The notes under the pieces were generated by a model. The model saw nothing but the letters and a program-made list of their open reading frames with translations. It searched no databases and had not been told where the DNA came from. Positions 1 to 9,996 of a DNA stretch of 64,000 nt are shown piece by piece. This stretch comes from Leptotrichia sp. OH3620_COT-345 (GTDB lineage: Bacteria > Fusobacteriota > Fusobacteriia > Fusobacteriales > Leptotrichiaceae). The stretch covers positions 62,001 through 126,000 of the forward strand of contig NZ_RQYW01000005.1 in the NCBI RefSeq assembly GCF_003932895.1. The letters are read 5' to 3'. How positions within the stretch are numbered: the first letter of the stretch is position 1; every line of letters begins with the position of its first letter. The position numbers were made by a program, and so were the translations under genes.

Positions 1-693
1 CTGGAAGCAAAGAGAGTCAGTTCAGAAGATATAAAAAACGGAATTTTAAAAACAACAGATATATTTGTAATCCCGGGAGGAGCAGACATACCTTACTGTA
101 AAAAATTGAACGGTGAAGGAAATCGGAAAATAATCGAGTATGTAGATGCAGGAGGTCTATATATAGGTATTTGTGCAGGAGCTTATTATGCTTGCCGAAG
201 AATAAATTTCAAAGGTGAGGAGTATACTATTAAAGGTGAAAGGGAACTCGGATTTTTTCAAGGAACTGCAAAAGGTTCTCTGGCTTCATTGACAAATGGG
301 AATTATTTTAATGAAAAAAGCAATTCCAAGAAAATGGTTTCATTAAAATTCAAAGGAAAATCTGAAATATATAAAAACGAAGTGTATTATTATCATGGCG
401 GACCTACATTTATTCCGGATAAGGAAGGGAAAATTGATAATAAATATAGCGAGAGAAATTATCAAATAATAGCCCGATTCAGAAATGGAATGCCTGCAAT
501 AATAGCAGGTACAAAAGGTAAAGGAAAATATTTTTTATCAAGTATACATTTCGAATTACAGAAAAATATCTATGAGGAACTGGTTGTAAAAAAAACAGGT
601 AAAGCTGACTATCCCATAGAAAAAGAAATATGCAAATATATGAAGAGTAACTACGGAGACAGAATTTGGGAAGAAATAAGAAAAATAATCTGA
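1..693 (+). CDS. BPL_N domain (glutamine amidotransferase-like) protein, 5' partial
   Basis: The reading frame is open from base 1, so the N-terminus lies outside the window; 230 codons are visible. The visible protein has the class I amidotransferase-like pattern of the BPL_N family: a VIPGGADIPY segment early on, then GLYIGICAGAYYAC, whose Cys sits at the nucleophile-elbow position. The C-terminal half contains YYHGGPTF and a GKGKYFLSSIHFEL stretch that fits the His-containing end of this fold. BPL_N is named after the N-terminal domain of eukaryotic biotin-protein ligase, but the free-standing bacterial proteins have no settled function. No biotin-ligase catalytic domain follows. The gene ends 174 bases before rpoC. 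Family assignment is fairly sure; substrate is unknown. Confidence 0.75.
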   Translation: MEAKRVSSEDIKNGILKTTDIFVIPGGADIPYCKKLNGEGNRKIIEYVDAGGLYIGICAGAYYACRRINFKGEEYTIKGERELGFFQGTAKGSLASLTNGNYFNEKSNSKKMVSLKFKGKSEIYKNEVYYYHGGPTFIPDKEGKIDNKYSERNYQIIARFRNGMPAIIAGTKGKGKYFLSSIHFELQKNIYEELVVKKTGKADYPIEKEICKYMKSNYGDRIWEEIRKII

Positions 694-817
694 TAAAAAT
701 TTAAAAATTATCAATTTTATAAAAAATATATCGAAAACATACTGTAAATAACAAATTCAAAATTATAAATTATTTAAAATTTACAAAAATTATTCAAACT
801 TTAAAGATATAGTTTTG

Positions 818-838
818 CCGTTTTTAATTAAAAAACGG
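818..838. other. Near-perfect palindrome in the rpoC leader
   Basis: CCGTTTTT and AAAAACGG arms flank a 5-base centre, ending 14 bases before the rpoC ribosome site. There is no T-run after it, so it is not a standard terminator. A weak promoter candidate (TTTACA at 780-785, AAAGAT at 803-808) lies just upstream, so the hairpin could form in the 5' end of the rpoC transcript. Confidence 0.35.
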
Positions 839-867
839 AAAATAAAGAATTGAGGAGGCTCTTATTA

Positions 868-3800
868 ATGAGTATAAGAGATTTTGACAGTATTCAAATC
901 AAATTGGCATCACCTGAGAAAATTTTGGAATGGTCTTATGGTGAAATAACAAAAGCCGAAACAATAAACTATAGAACTTTGAAACCTGAAATGGATGGAC
1001 TGTTCTGTGAAAGAATATTCGGACCGTCAAAGGACTATGAATGTTCATGTGGAAAATACAAAAGAATGAGATACAAAGGAATGACTTGTGAAAAATGCGG
1101 TGTTGAAGTTACAACTTCAAAAGTGAGAAGAGAAAGAATGGGTCACATCAAACTTGCTACACCTATTGCACATATATGGTACTCCAAGGGAACTCCAAAC
1201 AAAATGAGCCTTTTATTGGGTATAAGTACAAAAGAGCTTGAATCGGTTCTCTATTTTTCAAGATATATTGTAACGGACAAAGGAGATACTGAACTTGAAA
1301 AAGGTCAAATATTGACTGACAGAGAATATAAGATGTATGAAAGTCAGTATAAAAACGGATTTACTGCAAAAATGGGAGCAGAAGGTATATTAAAACTTCT
1401 TGAAGAAATAAATTTACAGGAACTTGAAAAAGAACTTGAAAAAGAAATGGAAATTGTAAATTCTTCCCAAAAAAGAAAGAAAATAATAAAGAGATTAAAA
1501 ATAGTAAGAGATTTAATACTGGCAGAAAACAGACCTGAATGGATGATTTTAACAGTTCTACCGGTTATACCTGCAGACTTGAGACCCATGGTACAGCTTG
1601 ATGGAGGAAGATTTGCAACATCAGATTTGAATGATTTGTACAGAAGAGTTATAAATAGAAATATAAGATTAAAGAAACTGATGTCCATTAAAGCACCTGA
1701 AATAGTAATAAAAAATGAGAAAAGAATGCTTCAGGAAGCTGTTGATGCACTCATAGATAACGGGAGAAGAGGAAAACCTGTAGTTACACAAAATAATAGA
1801 GAGTTGAAATCACTTTCAGATATGCTTAAAGGAAAACAGGGAAGATTTAGACAGAATCTTTTGGGAAAAAGGGTGGATTATTCAGGAAGATCGGTTATAG
1901 TAGTGGGACCTAACTTGAAAATGAATCAATGTGGACTTCCTAAAAAGATGGCACTTGAGCTTTATAAGCCATTTTTAATGAGAGAACTTGTTAAAAGAGA
2001 ATTGGCCACAAATATAAAAACTGCAAAGAAAATGGTTGAAGAAGAAGATGAAAATGTATGGGAACTCATAGAAGAAATTATAAAAAATCATCCTGTACTT
2101 TTAAATCGAGCTCCGACACTTCACAGACTTTCAATACAGGCATTTGAACCTACATTGATTGAAGGAAAAGCCATAAGACTCCATCCTTTAGTATGTTCTG
2201 CATTCAATGCTGACTTTGATGGTGATCAGATGGCGGTTCACCTTGTATTGTCCAATGAAGCGCAAATGGAAGCCAAACTTCTGATGCTTGCTACAAACAA
2301 TATACTTGCTCCGTCAAGCGGGAAACCTATTGCCGTGCCGTCACAGGATATGGTTATGGGGTGTTACTATATGACAAAAGAAAGAAAAGGGGAAAAAGGG
2401 GAAGGAAAATCATTTTCCAATAAAAATCAGCTAATTACCGCATATCAGAGTAAACAGGTAGACACTCATGCTCTGGTTAAAGTAAGAATAGACGGGGAAA
2501 TTATAGAAACAACTCCCGGAAGACTTATATTCAATACAATGCTTCCGAAAGAAGTAAGAGATTATTCAAAAACTTTCGGAAAAGGAGAACTTGGGAAGCT
2601 GATAGCCGATTTATATAAAAAGTTTGGGTTTGAAAAAACATCTGAGCTAATAGATAAAATTAAAAACTTCGGATTCCATCATGGAACTCTTGCAGGAATT
2701 ACAGTAGGAATAGAAGACCTTGAGATACCTGAATCCAAAAAGGGAATTTTGGAACAGGCAGAAAAAGATGTTGCTGAAGTTGAGGAACAGTACAAATCGG
2801 GAGAAATCATAGATGCTGAAAGATACAGAAGAACAGTCGCCATATGGTCTGAAGCGGTAGATAAGGTTACTCACGAAATGATGGACAACCTTGATGAATT
2901 TAACCCTGTGTATATGATGGCAAATTCAGGAGCCAGAGGTTCAGTAGCTCAGATGAGACAGCTCGGAGGGATGAGAGGACTTATGGCGGATACTCAAGGA
3001 CGAATAATAGAAATACCTATAAAAGCCAACTTCAGGGAAGGACTGAATATACTGGAATTTTTCATGTCATCTCACGGAGCGAGAAAAGGTCTGGCAGATA
3101 CAGCATTAAGAACTGCCGATTCGGGATATCTTACAAGAAGACTTGTAGATATTTCTCACGAAGTTATAGTAAATCATGATGATTGCGGATGTGAAGAGGG
3201 TATTCTAGTTTCGGATCTGATTGATGCAGGGAATGTTATTGAAAGATTAAGCGAAAGAATATATGGAAGAACTCTAGCAGAAGATCTTGTACATGAAGGT
3301 GAAGTTATAGCGGAAAGAAATACAATGATAATGGAAGATCTTATTAAGAAAATAGAAGAGCTTGAAATAAGAGAAGTAAAAATAAGAACACCGTTGACAT
3401 GTAAGCTGGAAAAAGGAGTATGTAAAAAATGTTACGGCCTTGATTTATCTAATCATAAGGAAATTCTTAAAGGAGAAGCGGTAGGAGTTATTGCCGCTCA
3501 GTCAATAGGAGAACCGGGAACGCAGCTTACAATGCGTACTTTCCATACAGGAGGAGTTGCAACTGCGGCGGCAGTACAATCTAATTATAAAGCTGATGTG
3601 TCAGGAAAAGTAAAACTGAAAGATATTACAACCCTTGAAAATGAAAAAGGAGTAGAAGTGGTAGTATCTCAGACAGGAAGAATAATAATAGGAAAACATA
3701 GATATGAAATACCGTCAGGAGCTGTTTTAAAAGTGAAAGATGGAGAAAATGTGAAAAAAGGTCAAATTTTAGTGGAATTTGATCCGTATCAGGTTCCTAT

Positions 3801-4884
3801 AATTACATCTGAAGCAGGAAAAATAGAATTCAGAGATATTTATGTAAGAGAAAATATAGATGTGAAATACGGAGTTACAGAAAGAATTGCTATAAAACCT
3901 GTAGAAAGTAACGATGTAAACCCGAGAATAATAATATATAATAAAAATAAGAAAGTTGCTGAATACAACATACCTTACGGAGCGTATCTTATGGTAAAAG
4001 AAGGAGATAGTGTAAAAAAGGGTCAAATAATAACAAAAATACTTAAAACGGGAGAAGGAAATAAAGATATTACAGGAGGTCTGCCAAGAGTACAGGAATT
4101 ATTTGAAGCAAGAAATCCTAAAGGAAAAGCGACTTTATCCGAAGTATCGGGACGTGTTATTTTTTCTGACAAGAAGAAAAAAGGGATGAGACTTATTACA
4201 ATAGAAGATCCTGAAAACGGGAAAGTAATAAAAGAATACACTGTTCCCGTAGGAGAGCATCTTGTAGTGACAAATGAAATGCTGATTGAGAAAGGAGCAA
4301 AAATAACGGACGGTCCTGTATCTCCTCACGATATACTTAAAATAAAAGGTCTCGTTGCAGCCCAGCAATTTATCCTTGAATCAGTACAACAGGTATATAG
4401 AGAGCAAGGCGTACCTATAAATGATAAACATATAGAAATAATAGTAAAACAGATGTTTCAGAAAGTAAAAATAAAAGAAGCGGGAGATTCCCTTTTTCTT
4501 GAAGATGAATTAATTGACAAAAAAATTGTGGAAAGAGAAAATGAAACTTTGGTTTCTAAAGGGAAAAATCCTGCAACTTATGAACCTGTGATACAGGGGA
4601 TAACTAAAGCCGCTGTAAATACGGAAAGCTTTATTTCCGCAGCTTCTTTCCAAGAAACAACAAAAGTTCTTGCAAATGCTGCAATTGAAGGAAAGATAGA
4701 TAGACTTGAAGGGATGAAAGAAAACGTAATTATCGGTAAGAGAATGCCGGGAGGAACAGGCTTTAAAGATTATAAACATATTAAAGTGGAACTGAAAAAT
4801 GGAGATTCCGGTAACATTGATATTGAAAATATTAGAGAAGAAAAAAATGGAAATATTTCAAATGCGGAAATTATAGAGGAATAA
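868..4884 (+). CDS. rpoC: DNA-directed RNA polymerase subunit beta'
   Basis: Encodes the beta' subunit of RNA polymerase, 1338 residues. ATG at 868 is chosen because AGGAGG (853-858) sits 9 bases upstream and the protein then begins MSIRDFDSI, as in other beta' subunits; a longer TTG-started frame exists from 850. The N-terminal zinc ribbon has Cys59, Cys61, Cys74 and Cys77. The catalytic loop NADFDGDQ has the three Mg2+-binding Asp at 449, 451 and 453. The second zinc site uses a Cys at 773/775 with Cys845, Cys852 and Cys855. The gene is complete. The following gene starts 2 bases after the stop, so rpoC leads a long transcript. No rpoB lies immediately upstream, which is unusual. Confidence 0.98.
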   Translation: MSIRDFDSIQIKLASPEKILEWSYGEITKAETINYRTLKPEMDGLFCERIFGPSKDYECSCGKYKRMRYKGMTCEKCGVEVTTSKVRRERMGHIKLATPIAHIWYSKGTPNKMSLLLGISTKELESVLYFSRYIVTDKGDTELEKGQILTDREYKMYESQYKNGFTAKMGAEGILKLLEEINLQELEKELEKEMEIVNSSQKRKKIIKRLKIVRDLILAENRPEWMILTVLPVIPADLRPMVQLDGGRFATSDLNDLYRRVINRNIRLKKLMSIKAPEIVIKNEKRMLQEAVDALIDNGRRGKPVVTQNNRELKSLSDMLKGKQGRFRQNLLGKRVDYSGRSVIVVGPNLKMNQCGLPKKMALELYKPFLMRELVKRELATNIKTAKKMVEEEDENVWELIEEIIKNHPVLLNRAPTLHRLSIQAFEPTLIEGKAIRLHPLVCSAFNADFDGDQMAVHLVLSNEAQMEAKLLMLATNNILAPSSGKPIAVPSQDMVMGCYYMTKERKGEKGEGKSFSNKNQLITAYQSKQVDTHALVKVRIDGEIIETTPGRLIFNTMLPKEVRDYSKTFGKGELGKLIADLYKKFGFEKTSELIDKIKNFGFHHGTLAGITVGIEDLEIPESKKGILEQAEKDVAEVEEQYKSGEIIDAERYRRTVAIWSEAVDKVTHEMMDNLDEFNPVYMMANSGARGSVAQMRQLGGMRGLMADTQGRIIEIPIKANFREGLNILEFFMSSHGARKGLADTALRTADSGYLTRRLVDISHEVIVNHDDCGCEEGILVSDLIDAGNVIERLSERIYGRTLAEDLVHEGEVIAERNTMIMEDLIKKIEELEIREVKIRTPLTCKLEKGVCKKCYGLDLSNHKEILKGEAVGVIAAQSIGEPGTQLTMRTFHTGGVATAAAVQSNYKADVSGKVKLKDITTLENEKGVEVVVSQTGRIIIGKHRYEIPSGAVLKVKDGENVKKGQILVEFDPYQVPIITSEAGKIEFRDIYVRENIDVKYGVTERIAIKPVESNDVNPRIIIYNKNKKVAEYNIPYGAYLMVKEGDSVKKGQIITKILKTGEGNKDITGGLPRVQELFEARNPKGKATLSEVSGRVIFSDKKKKGMRLITIEDPENGKVIKEYTVPVGEHLVVTNEMLIEKGAKITDGPVSPHDILKIKGLVAAQQFILESVQQVYREQGVPINDKHIEIIVKQMFQKVKIKEAGDSLFLEDELIDKKIVERENETLVSKGKNPATYEPVIQGITKAAVNTESFISAASFQETTKVLANAAIEGKIDRLEGMKENVIIGKRMPGGTGFKDYKHIKVELKNGDSGNIDIENIREEKNGNISNAEIIEE

Positions 4885-4885
4885 T

Positions 4886-5128
4886 ATGAAAACTTTAAAT
4901 ATAGGATTTAATAATTTTGTTATTGATGAACATGTTATAAGTATAATTGTTCCTGATACAGCACCGGCTAGAAGATTGAGAGAAGATGCCAAAAACCGTG
5001 ATTCTCTTATAGATGCCACAGCAGGAAGAAAAACAAGGGCAATAATAATAATGGATAACGGTTTTGTCATCTTATCTGCAGTAAATGTTGATACATTGAT
5101 CCAGAGAATAGAGCAGAATAATAAATAA
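4886..5128 (+). CDS. RemA/DUF370 family regulator
   Basis: An 80-residue protein with the DUF370 hallmark: an NIGFNNFV start, a SIIVPDTAPARR segment, then LIDATAGRKTRAIIIMDNGFVILSAV. In Bacillus subtilis the founding member RemA is a DNA-binding activator of extracellular matrix genes, and its gene also lies directly before gmk, which matches the order here. The family is small, basic and oligomeric. The gene starts 2 bases after rpoC and is clearly translated as part of that operon. Targets in this organism cannot be read from the sequence. Family assignment is strong; the biofilm role is only known from Bacillus. Confidence 0.9.
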   Translation: MKTLNIGFNNFVIDEHVISIIVPDTAPARRLREDAKNRDSLIDATAGRKTRAIIIMDNGFVILSAVNVDTLIQRIEQNNK

Positions 5129-5152
5129 TGTTTGTCAGAGGCGGTTCAAGTT

Positions 5153-5701
5153 ATGAAAAAAGGTAAACTTATTATAGTGTCGGGACCAAGCGGTTCGGGC
5201 AAATCTACAGTAACGAAAATAGTAAAAGACAGACTGAATGTTCCTTTGTCGGTTTCGGCAACTACAAGAAAACCGAGAACGGGAGAAATTAATGGAAAAG
5301 ATTATTTTTTCCTGACAGAAGAGGAATTTAAGAAAAAAATTGAAAATGATGAATTTTATGAATATGCTAACGTTCACGGAAATTATTACGGTACATTAAA
5401 AGAAACTGTACAAGAAAATCTTAATAAAGGTCTTGATGTAATATTGGAAATAGATGTTCAGGGTGCATTGATTGCGAAAGAAAAAAAGAAAGATGCGGTT
5501 CTTGTATTTTTTAAGACAAAAGATATACACGTATTGGAAGACAGACTCAGAAAACGTAAAACAGATTCTGAAGAAATTATAAAAGTAAGGTTGAAAAATG
5601 CCTTGAAAGAATTGAAATATGAAAGCAGATATGATTTTACTATAATAAATGAAGATATAGAAAATTCCTGCCAGGAACTTATTGACATAATTAATAGATA
5701 A
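5153..5701 (+). CDS. gmk: Guanylate kinase
   Basis: Transfers phosphate from ATP to GMP to give GDP, 182 residues, cytosolic. The start chosen is ATG 5153, with AGAGGCGG about 9 bases upstream, which puts the P-loop GPSGSGKS at residues 11-18; a TTG start at 5132 would add seven residues with no ribosome site. The GMP-binding region shows SVSATTRKPRTGEINGKDYFF and EYANVHGNYYGT, and the lid LRKRKTDSEE. The length is slightly below the usual 200 residues but complete. It lies between the remA-like gene and rpoZ, a very common order. Confidence 0.96.
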   Translation: MKKGKLIIVSGPSGSGKSTVTKIVKDRLNVPLSVSATTRKPRTGEINGKDYFFLTEEEFKKKIENDEFYEYANVHGNYYGTLKETVQENLNKGLDVILEIDVQGALIAKEKKKDAVLVFFKTKDIHVLEDRLRKRKTDSEEIIKVRLKNALKELKYESRYDFTIINEDIENSCQELIDIINR

Positions 5702-5714
5702 AATGGAGGAAAAA

Positions 5715-5894
5715 ATGAAAAAAGATAAAATAACTATTGATGATTTGCTGACAAAAATACCTAATAAATATGAACTTGCAATAGTTGCAGGTAAAGTTGC
5801 AAAAGAAGAGTTTATAAAGGGTCATGATAAATTTAAAATAATGGATAATGTATTCCGTGATATTATGGATGATGAAATTGAAGTGAAAAAATAA
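5715..5894 (+). CDS. rpoZ: RNA polymerase omega subunit
   Basis: A 59-residue protein with the omega pattern: ITIDDLLTKIPNKYELAIVAGKVAKE. Omega helps fold and hold beta' in RNA polymerase. The start is the second of two in-frame ATGs. GGAGGA at 5705-5710 lies 4 bases before ATG 5715, whereas the ATG at 5703 overlaps that ribosome site. The protein is short because it lacks the C-terminal tail of the E. coli subunit, as is usual in low-GC bacteria. It follows gmk by 13 bases. Confidence 0.9.
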   Translation: MKKDKITIDDLLTKIPNKYELAIVAGKVAKEEFIKGHDKFKIMDNVFRDIMDDEIEVKK

Positions 5895-5914
5895 ATAAAT
5901 TTGAATTAAAGACA

Positions 5915-5942
5915 TTGACTATTAAAAAATATAAAATATACT
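5915..5942 (+). promoter_or_regulatory. Promoter of dnaG-rpoD
   Basis: TTGACT (5915-5920), a 16-base spacer and TATACT (5937-5942) form a good sigma-70 type promoter about 35 bases before the dnaG start. It would give the macromolecular-synthesis genes a transcript independent of rpoC. Confidence 0.7.
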
Positions 5943-5976
5943 TATAGTGAAAAGTTTAATGTTTGGGAGATCTTAA

Positions 5977-7785
5977 ATGTATAAAGATACCGAAATACAG
6001 AAACTTATAGATAATTTGGATATAGTTCAAGTTATCGGGGAATACGTCACATTAAAAAAAACAGGTGCAAATTATAAGGGGTTATCTCCTTTTAAAGAAG
6101 AAAGAACGCCTTCATTTGTAGTAAGTCCCACAAAAAATATATTTAAAGACTTCAGTACTAATATAGGAGGAAATGTAATTTCTTTCTATATGAAAATTAA
6201 TAATATCAGTTTCTATGAAGCAATAGAAGAGTTGTCCAGAAAATATAACATTTCATTAAATAAAATAAATAACGATCGAAAAAAAGAAGACCATGATTTT
6301 CGTTATTATGAAATAATGAAAGAAGCTCATCTATTTTTCAAGAAGAATATATTCGATTCTGATAAAGCCATGGAATATATGAATAATCGAGACTTTTCCA
6401 AAGAAGAGATACAAAAATTTGAAATAGGATTTTCACCTGATTCATGGGACAGCTTATTTACTTACCTTAAAGAAAAAGGGTATAATGAAAAGGAACTTTT
6501 AGAATTGGGATTAATACGGAAAAATGATAAAGGGAATGTATTTGATTATTTCAGGAATAGAATAATATTCCCTATTTACAACAATATGATGAAATTAACA
6601 GGATTCGGAGGAAGGACTATAGAAAATAGTTCAGACATTCCTAAATATCTTAATTCTCCTGATTCAAAAATATTCAAAAAAGGAAAGGAACTTTTTGGAT
6701 TATATAATAGGGGAGAAAATATAAAGAAAAAGGGACTTGCTATTTTAATGGAAGGTTATCTCGATGTATTAACTGCTCAAAAAAACGGTTTCATAAATTC
6801 TGTTGCTAGCCTTGGTACGGCGTTTACTCAAGAACAGGCACAGCTATTAAAAAAATATACGAATAATGTTATAATAGCCTATGATAATGATAACGCAGGA
6901 AAAGAAGCAGTAATAAAAGCAGGAAATATACTTAAAAAATACGATTTTAATGTGAGATGTCTTCAAATTGAAGGAGAAGTAAAAGATCCTGATGAATATT
7001 TAAGGAAATATGGTAGAAAAAATTTTCTTGAAATACTGAAAACATCAAAAAATATTTTTGAGTTTCTATATGATTATTTTTCAGAAAATCTTAACCTAAA
7101 TGACATATCAGGAAAAAAAGAAATCATTAAAAAATTTAAGGAATTTTTTTCAAATATAACCAATAAAACCGAAAGCAATTTATATTTGAATAAACTGTCC
7201 ATAGAATTAAGTGTGGATAGGGAAATTCTTTCAGAGGAACTTTCCGGTAATCTGTTAAAAAAATATAGATATAAAAATTCAGCATTAAAAAGAAAAAAGG
7301 AAACAGTCATGACAAAGCTTCCTAAAGAGGAAAAATACGATAAACTTGAAAAGGAAACTTTGAAATTTATGCTGAAATATAAAAATGACAGCGGATTAAA
7401 AAGTAAAATATATTGTGAACAGTTTGAAAAAAAAATTTTTTCAAATATTATTTATGGAGAAATTTTTGAAAAATTAAAGGAAATAGAATTTAATATAGGA
7501 AGTTTGAATAATTTGATGTTGGAAGAAGAAGAAAAAGAACTTATAACAACGCTTAAATTACAAGCAGAAATTGAAATGTTTAATGAAGAAAGACAATATA
7601 AAGATATTTTCGTGGGATGGTTTTTGAGGGAAGTTGATTTCATGAAAGAAATTATTGAAAAAAAAGATAAATCTTATATAGTACTCCAACGATTAAAATC
7701 CGAATTAAAAACAATTCATAACATTAATGAAATTGAAGAAATGTATAAAGAATTTAAATTGATAAGGAGATCAGATTATGTCTGA
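5977..7785 (+). CDS. dnaG: DNA primase lacking the zinc-finger ligands
   Basis: Makes RNA primers for replication, 602 residues, the usual length. TGGGAGA lies 7 bases before ATG 5977. The N-terminal CHC2 domain is recognisable ([20 protein letters not shown], then GGNVISFYM), but all four zinc ligands are gone: the CPFH motif reads SPFK (Ser37, Lys40), and the CxxC pair is replaced by Asp58 and Thr61. The Toprim core is intact: EGYLDV with Glu259, and the acidic pair Asp303/Asp305 in AYDNDNAG. The C-terminal helicase-interacting part is present but poorly conserved, as usual. The gene overlaps rpoD by 8 bases. Identity is certain; how the first domain keeps its fold without zinc is open. Confidence 0.96.
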   Translation: MYKDTEIQKLIDNLDIVQVIGEYVTLKKTGANYKGLSPFKEERTPSFVVSPTKNIFKDFSTNIGGNVISFYMKINNISFYEAIEELSRKYNISLNKINNDRKKEDHDFRYYEIMKEAHLFFKKNIFDSDKAMEYMNNRDFSKEEIQKFEIGFSPDSWDSLFTYLKEKGYNEKELLELGLIRKNDKGNVFDYFRNRIIFPIYNNMMKLTGFGGRTIENSSDIPKYLNSPDSKIFKKGKELFGLYNRGENIKKKGLAILMEGYLDVLTAQKNGFINSVASLGTAFTQEQAQLLKKYTNNVIIAYDNDNAGKEAVIKAGNILKKYDFNVRCLQIEGEVKDPDEYLRKYGRKNFLEILKTSKNIFEFLYDYFSENLNLNDISGKKEIIKKFKEFFSNITNKTESNLYLNKLSIELSVDREILSEELSGNLLKKYRYKNSALKRKKETVMTKLPKEEKYDKLEKETLKFMLKYKNDSGLKSKIYCEQFEKKIFSNIIYGEIFEKLKEIEFNIGSLNNLMLEEEEKELITTLKLQAEIEMFNEERQYKDIFVGWFLREVDFMKEIIEKKDKSYIVLQRLKSELKTIHNINEIEEMYKEFKLIRRSDYV

Positions 7786-8956
7786 GAAAAAAGAAAATCT
7801 AAAAAATAGTCTCGCAAATTTAATAAAACAGGCAAGAGAAAAAAAAGTAGTCAGCTATGAAGAGATTAATTCAATCTTATCGGTCGGATTTTCAACACAG
7901 AAAATAGATCAGTTAATAAAAAAACTTCAAGATGACGGAGTAAACATTGTCGATACCTTAAAGGAGAAGGAAGAGCTTGTAAAAGTTTTAGAAATTCCTG
8001 AAAATTCTCAAAAAATTGGAGTTATAGCTCTTGAAGATACTGAAGATGAATTTATTGAAAGTGAAATAGATGATTCTGAAGTTGATAAATTATTACAGAC
8101 TGATTTACTTAAAATAGCTGAAAGTATGGACGTAGATGAGCCTATAAAAATGTATTTAAGAGAAATAGGACAGATACCTCTGCTCAGTTATGAAGAAGAG
8201 ATAGAATATGCTCAGAGAGTTCTTAACGGGGACGAAGAAGCGAAACAGAAGTTAATTGAATCTAACCTTAGGCTTGTTGTAAGTATTGCTAAAAAGCATA
8301 CAAATAGAGGTCTTAAAATGTTGGATCTCATACAAGAAGGAAATATGGGACTGATGAAGGCTGTAGAAAAATTTGAATATGAAAAAGGATTCAAGTTTTC
8401 AACATATGCTACATGGTGGATAAGACAGGCAATTACTCGTGCTATAGCTGATCAGGGAAGGACTATAAGAATTCCTGTACATATGATAGAAACAATAAAT
8501 AAAATAAAAAAAGAAAGCAGGATTATTTTACAGGAAACAGGGAAAGAGCCTACTGCCGAAGAATTGGCTAAAAAACTTGAAATACCTGTAGATAAAGTAA
8601 AAAATATACTTGAAATGAATCAAGATCCCATATCTCTTGAAACTCCTGTAGGAAGTGAAGAAGACAGTGAACTTGGAGATTTTGTAGAAGACGATAAATT
8701 TTTAAATCCTTATGATGCAACAACACGTGTATTACTTAAAGAACAACTTGATGAAATTTTAAAAACTTTAAATGAAAGAGAAGAAATGGTTCTCAGATAT
8801 AGATATGGTTTAGATGACGGTTCTCAGAAAACATTGGAGGAAGTAGGGAAAATATTTAATGTTACAAGGGAACGTATCAGACAGATTGAAGTAAAGGCAT
8901 TAAGAAAATTAAGACATCCAAGCAGAAGAAAAAAATTGGAAGATTATAGGAGCTGA
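7778..8956 (+). CDS. rpoD: Primary RNA polymerase sigma factor
   Basis: The housekeeping sigma-70, 392 residues. A region 1.1-like N-terminus (1-70) is followed by an acidic stretch, region 1.2 (about 118-150), region 2 (about 155-230) with [20 protein letters not shown] and the promoter-melting [14 protein letters not shown] (207-220), region 3, and region 4 (about 325-385) with a helix-turn-helix ending [15 protein letters not shown]. It is compact like Firmicutes SigA and lacks the large non-conserved insert of E. coli. ATG 7778 overlaps the end of dnaG, with AAGGAGA upstream, so the two are translationally coupled as in the classic dnaG-rpoD unit. Confidence 0.98.
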   Translation: MSEKKENLKNSLANLIKQAREKKVVSYEEINSILSVGFSTQKIDQLIKKLQDDGVNIVDTLKEKEELVKVLEIPENSQKIGVIALEDTEDEFIESEIDDSEVDKLLQTDLLKIAESMDVDEPIKMYLREIGQIPLLSYEEEIEYAQRVLNGDEEAKQKLIESNLRLVVSIAKKHTNRGLKMLDLIQEGNMGLMKAVEKFEYEKGFKFSTYATWWIRQAITRAIADQGRTIRIPVHMIETINKIKKESRIILQETGKEPTAEELAKKLEIPVDKVKNILEMNQDPISLETPVGSEEDSELGDFVEDDKFLNPYDATTRVLLKEQLDEILKTLNEREEMVLRYRYGLDDGSQKTLEEVGKIFNVTRERIRQIEVKALRKLRHPSRRKKLEDYRS

Positions 8957-9019
8957 GTATTTACAAGGCTCCTTTAATAATAAGCGTTTTTAAATTATAA
9001 CATAGGACAAGGGGAGAAA

Positions 9020-9982
9020 ATGTTAAGAAGAATAATAGATGATATAAAGAAAAAGGGAAATTTCAGTTTTGAAAAAATAATAGAAGATAATAATTTGTCA
9101 GATGATGATTTTTTTGAGATATTAAAGTATATTTATGTCGAAAACATACCGGAAATAAGAACTTCTGTTGATAATAATGATTTTATAGTTCTGGAAAATG
9201 AAAATTTCTATATTGAGGAAAAAGACATTATAAAGTCATATTTGGAAGATATAAAAGAAAAATATAAAAAATGTAATAAATCAGAAAATAAAAAAGAAAA
9301 CAGTAAAATTGAAAATGAGGAATTAATAGACAAATATCTGAAGGTAGCTGTAAAAGAAAGTCTACTTTATTCAAAATTCGGATTTTCCTTTTTAGACACT
9401 GTACAGGAAGCTACTTTGGGTATAATGTCGGGAATTAATTATTATGATAGGATAATGGAAATATCAAAAGAACCTGAATTTTTTGTGAAAAATTTTGCAG
9501 TAAAGTATATTCTTGAATTTCAGAAAAATTTATTGAAAGATATAAAAGCTTCAGAGCTTTCATATATTCTTTATCTAAAAGTAAAAGCAGATAGAGAAAC
9601 AGGAAAAAATATAGAAGAAATAAGCAGGCAAATGAATGTGACTTCCGAATATATAGAAGATTTAGAAAGACTTTTTGATGGGATAAAACCTGAAGAATTG
9701 ATAGGAAATGAAGAAATTCTTGAAAAAGCTGATAAAATAACACAGATGTATATACTTGAAAATATTCCTAAAAAATTAAATTATTTAGATGAAAAAATTC
9801 TTGTTATGTCTTATGGATTGGAAGATAAAGTATATAATGAAAAAGAAATAGCAAAAATTCTTAATATTTCAACTCATAATGTAAATATATTAAAAGAAAA
9901 AGCGATAAACAAACTATCTATAGATTTACTGAAAAATGAATTTACAAGAAATACTGAAGAAAAAGATTATATAATAAATTAA
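9020..9982 (+). CDS. Degenerate sigma-70-like protein downstream of rpoD
   Basis: A 320-residue protein not assigned to a named family. Comparison with the neighbouring sigma factor shows a diverged copy. SFLDTVQEATLGIMSGINYYD (about 123-143) matches region 2.2, and LNYLDEKILVMSYGLEDK through LKEKAINKLS (about 253-300) matches region 4 up to the end of its helix-turn-helix. The aromatic melting motif of region 2.3-2.4 is missing: where sigma has [10 protein letters not shown] this protein reads EFFVKNFAVKY. The basic recognition helix is also changed. The N-terminus (1-100) is acidic/lysine-rich and unmatched. GGGGAG precedes ATG 9020. It lies 63 bases after rpoD and 14 before the NIF3 gene. 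It may bind core polymerase or rpoD without recognising normal promoters; that is inference. Confidence 0.7.
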   Translation: MLRRIIDDIKKKGNFSFEKIIEDNNLSDDDFFEILKYIYVENIPEIRTSVDNNDFIVLENENFYIEEKDIIKSYLEDIKEKYKKCNKSENKKENSKIENEELIDKYLKVAVKESLLYSKFGFSFLDTVQEATLGIMSGINYYDRIMEISKEPEFFVKNFAVKYILEFQKNLLKDIKASELSYILYLKVKADRETGKNIEEISRQMNVTSEYIEDLERLFDGIKPEELIGNEEILEKADKITQMYILENIPKKLNYLDEKILVMSYGLEDKVYNEKEIAKILNISTHNVNILKEKAINKLSIDLLKNEFTRNTEEKDYIIN

Positions 9983-9996
9983 AAGGAGAAAGTCCG

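Noticed and set aside
850-867. TTG start for rpoC six codons upstream
   Set aside because: It overlaps the AGGAGG site; ATG 868 has correct spacing and the family N-terminus.
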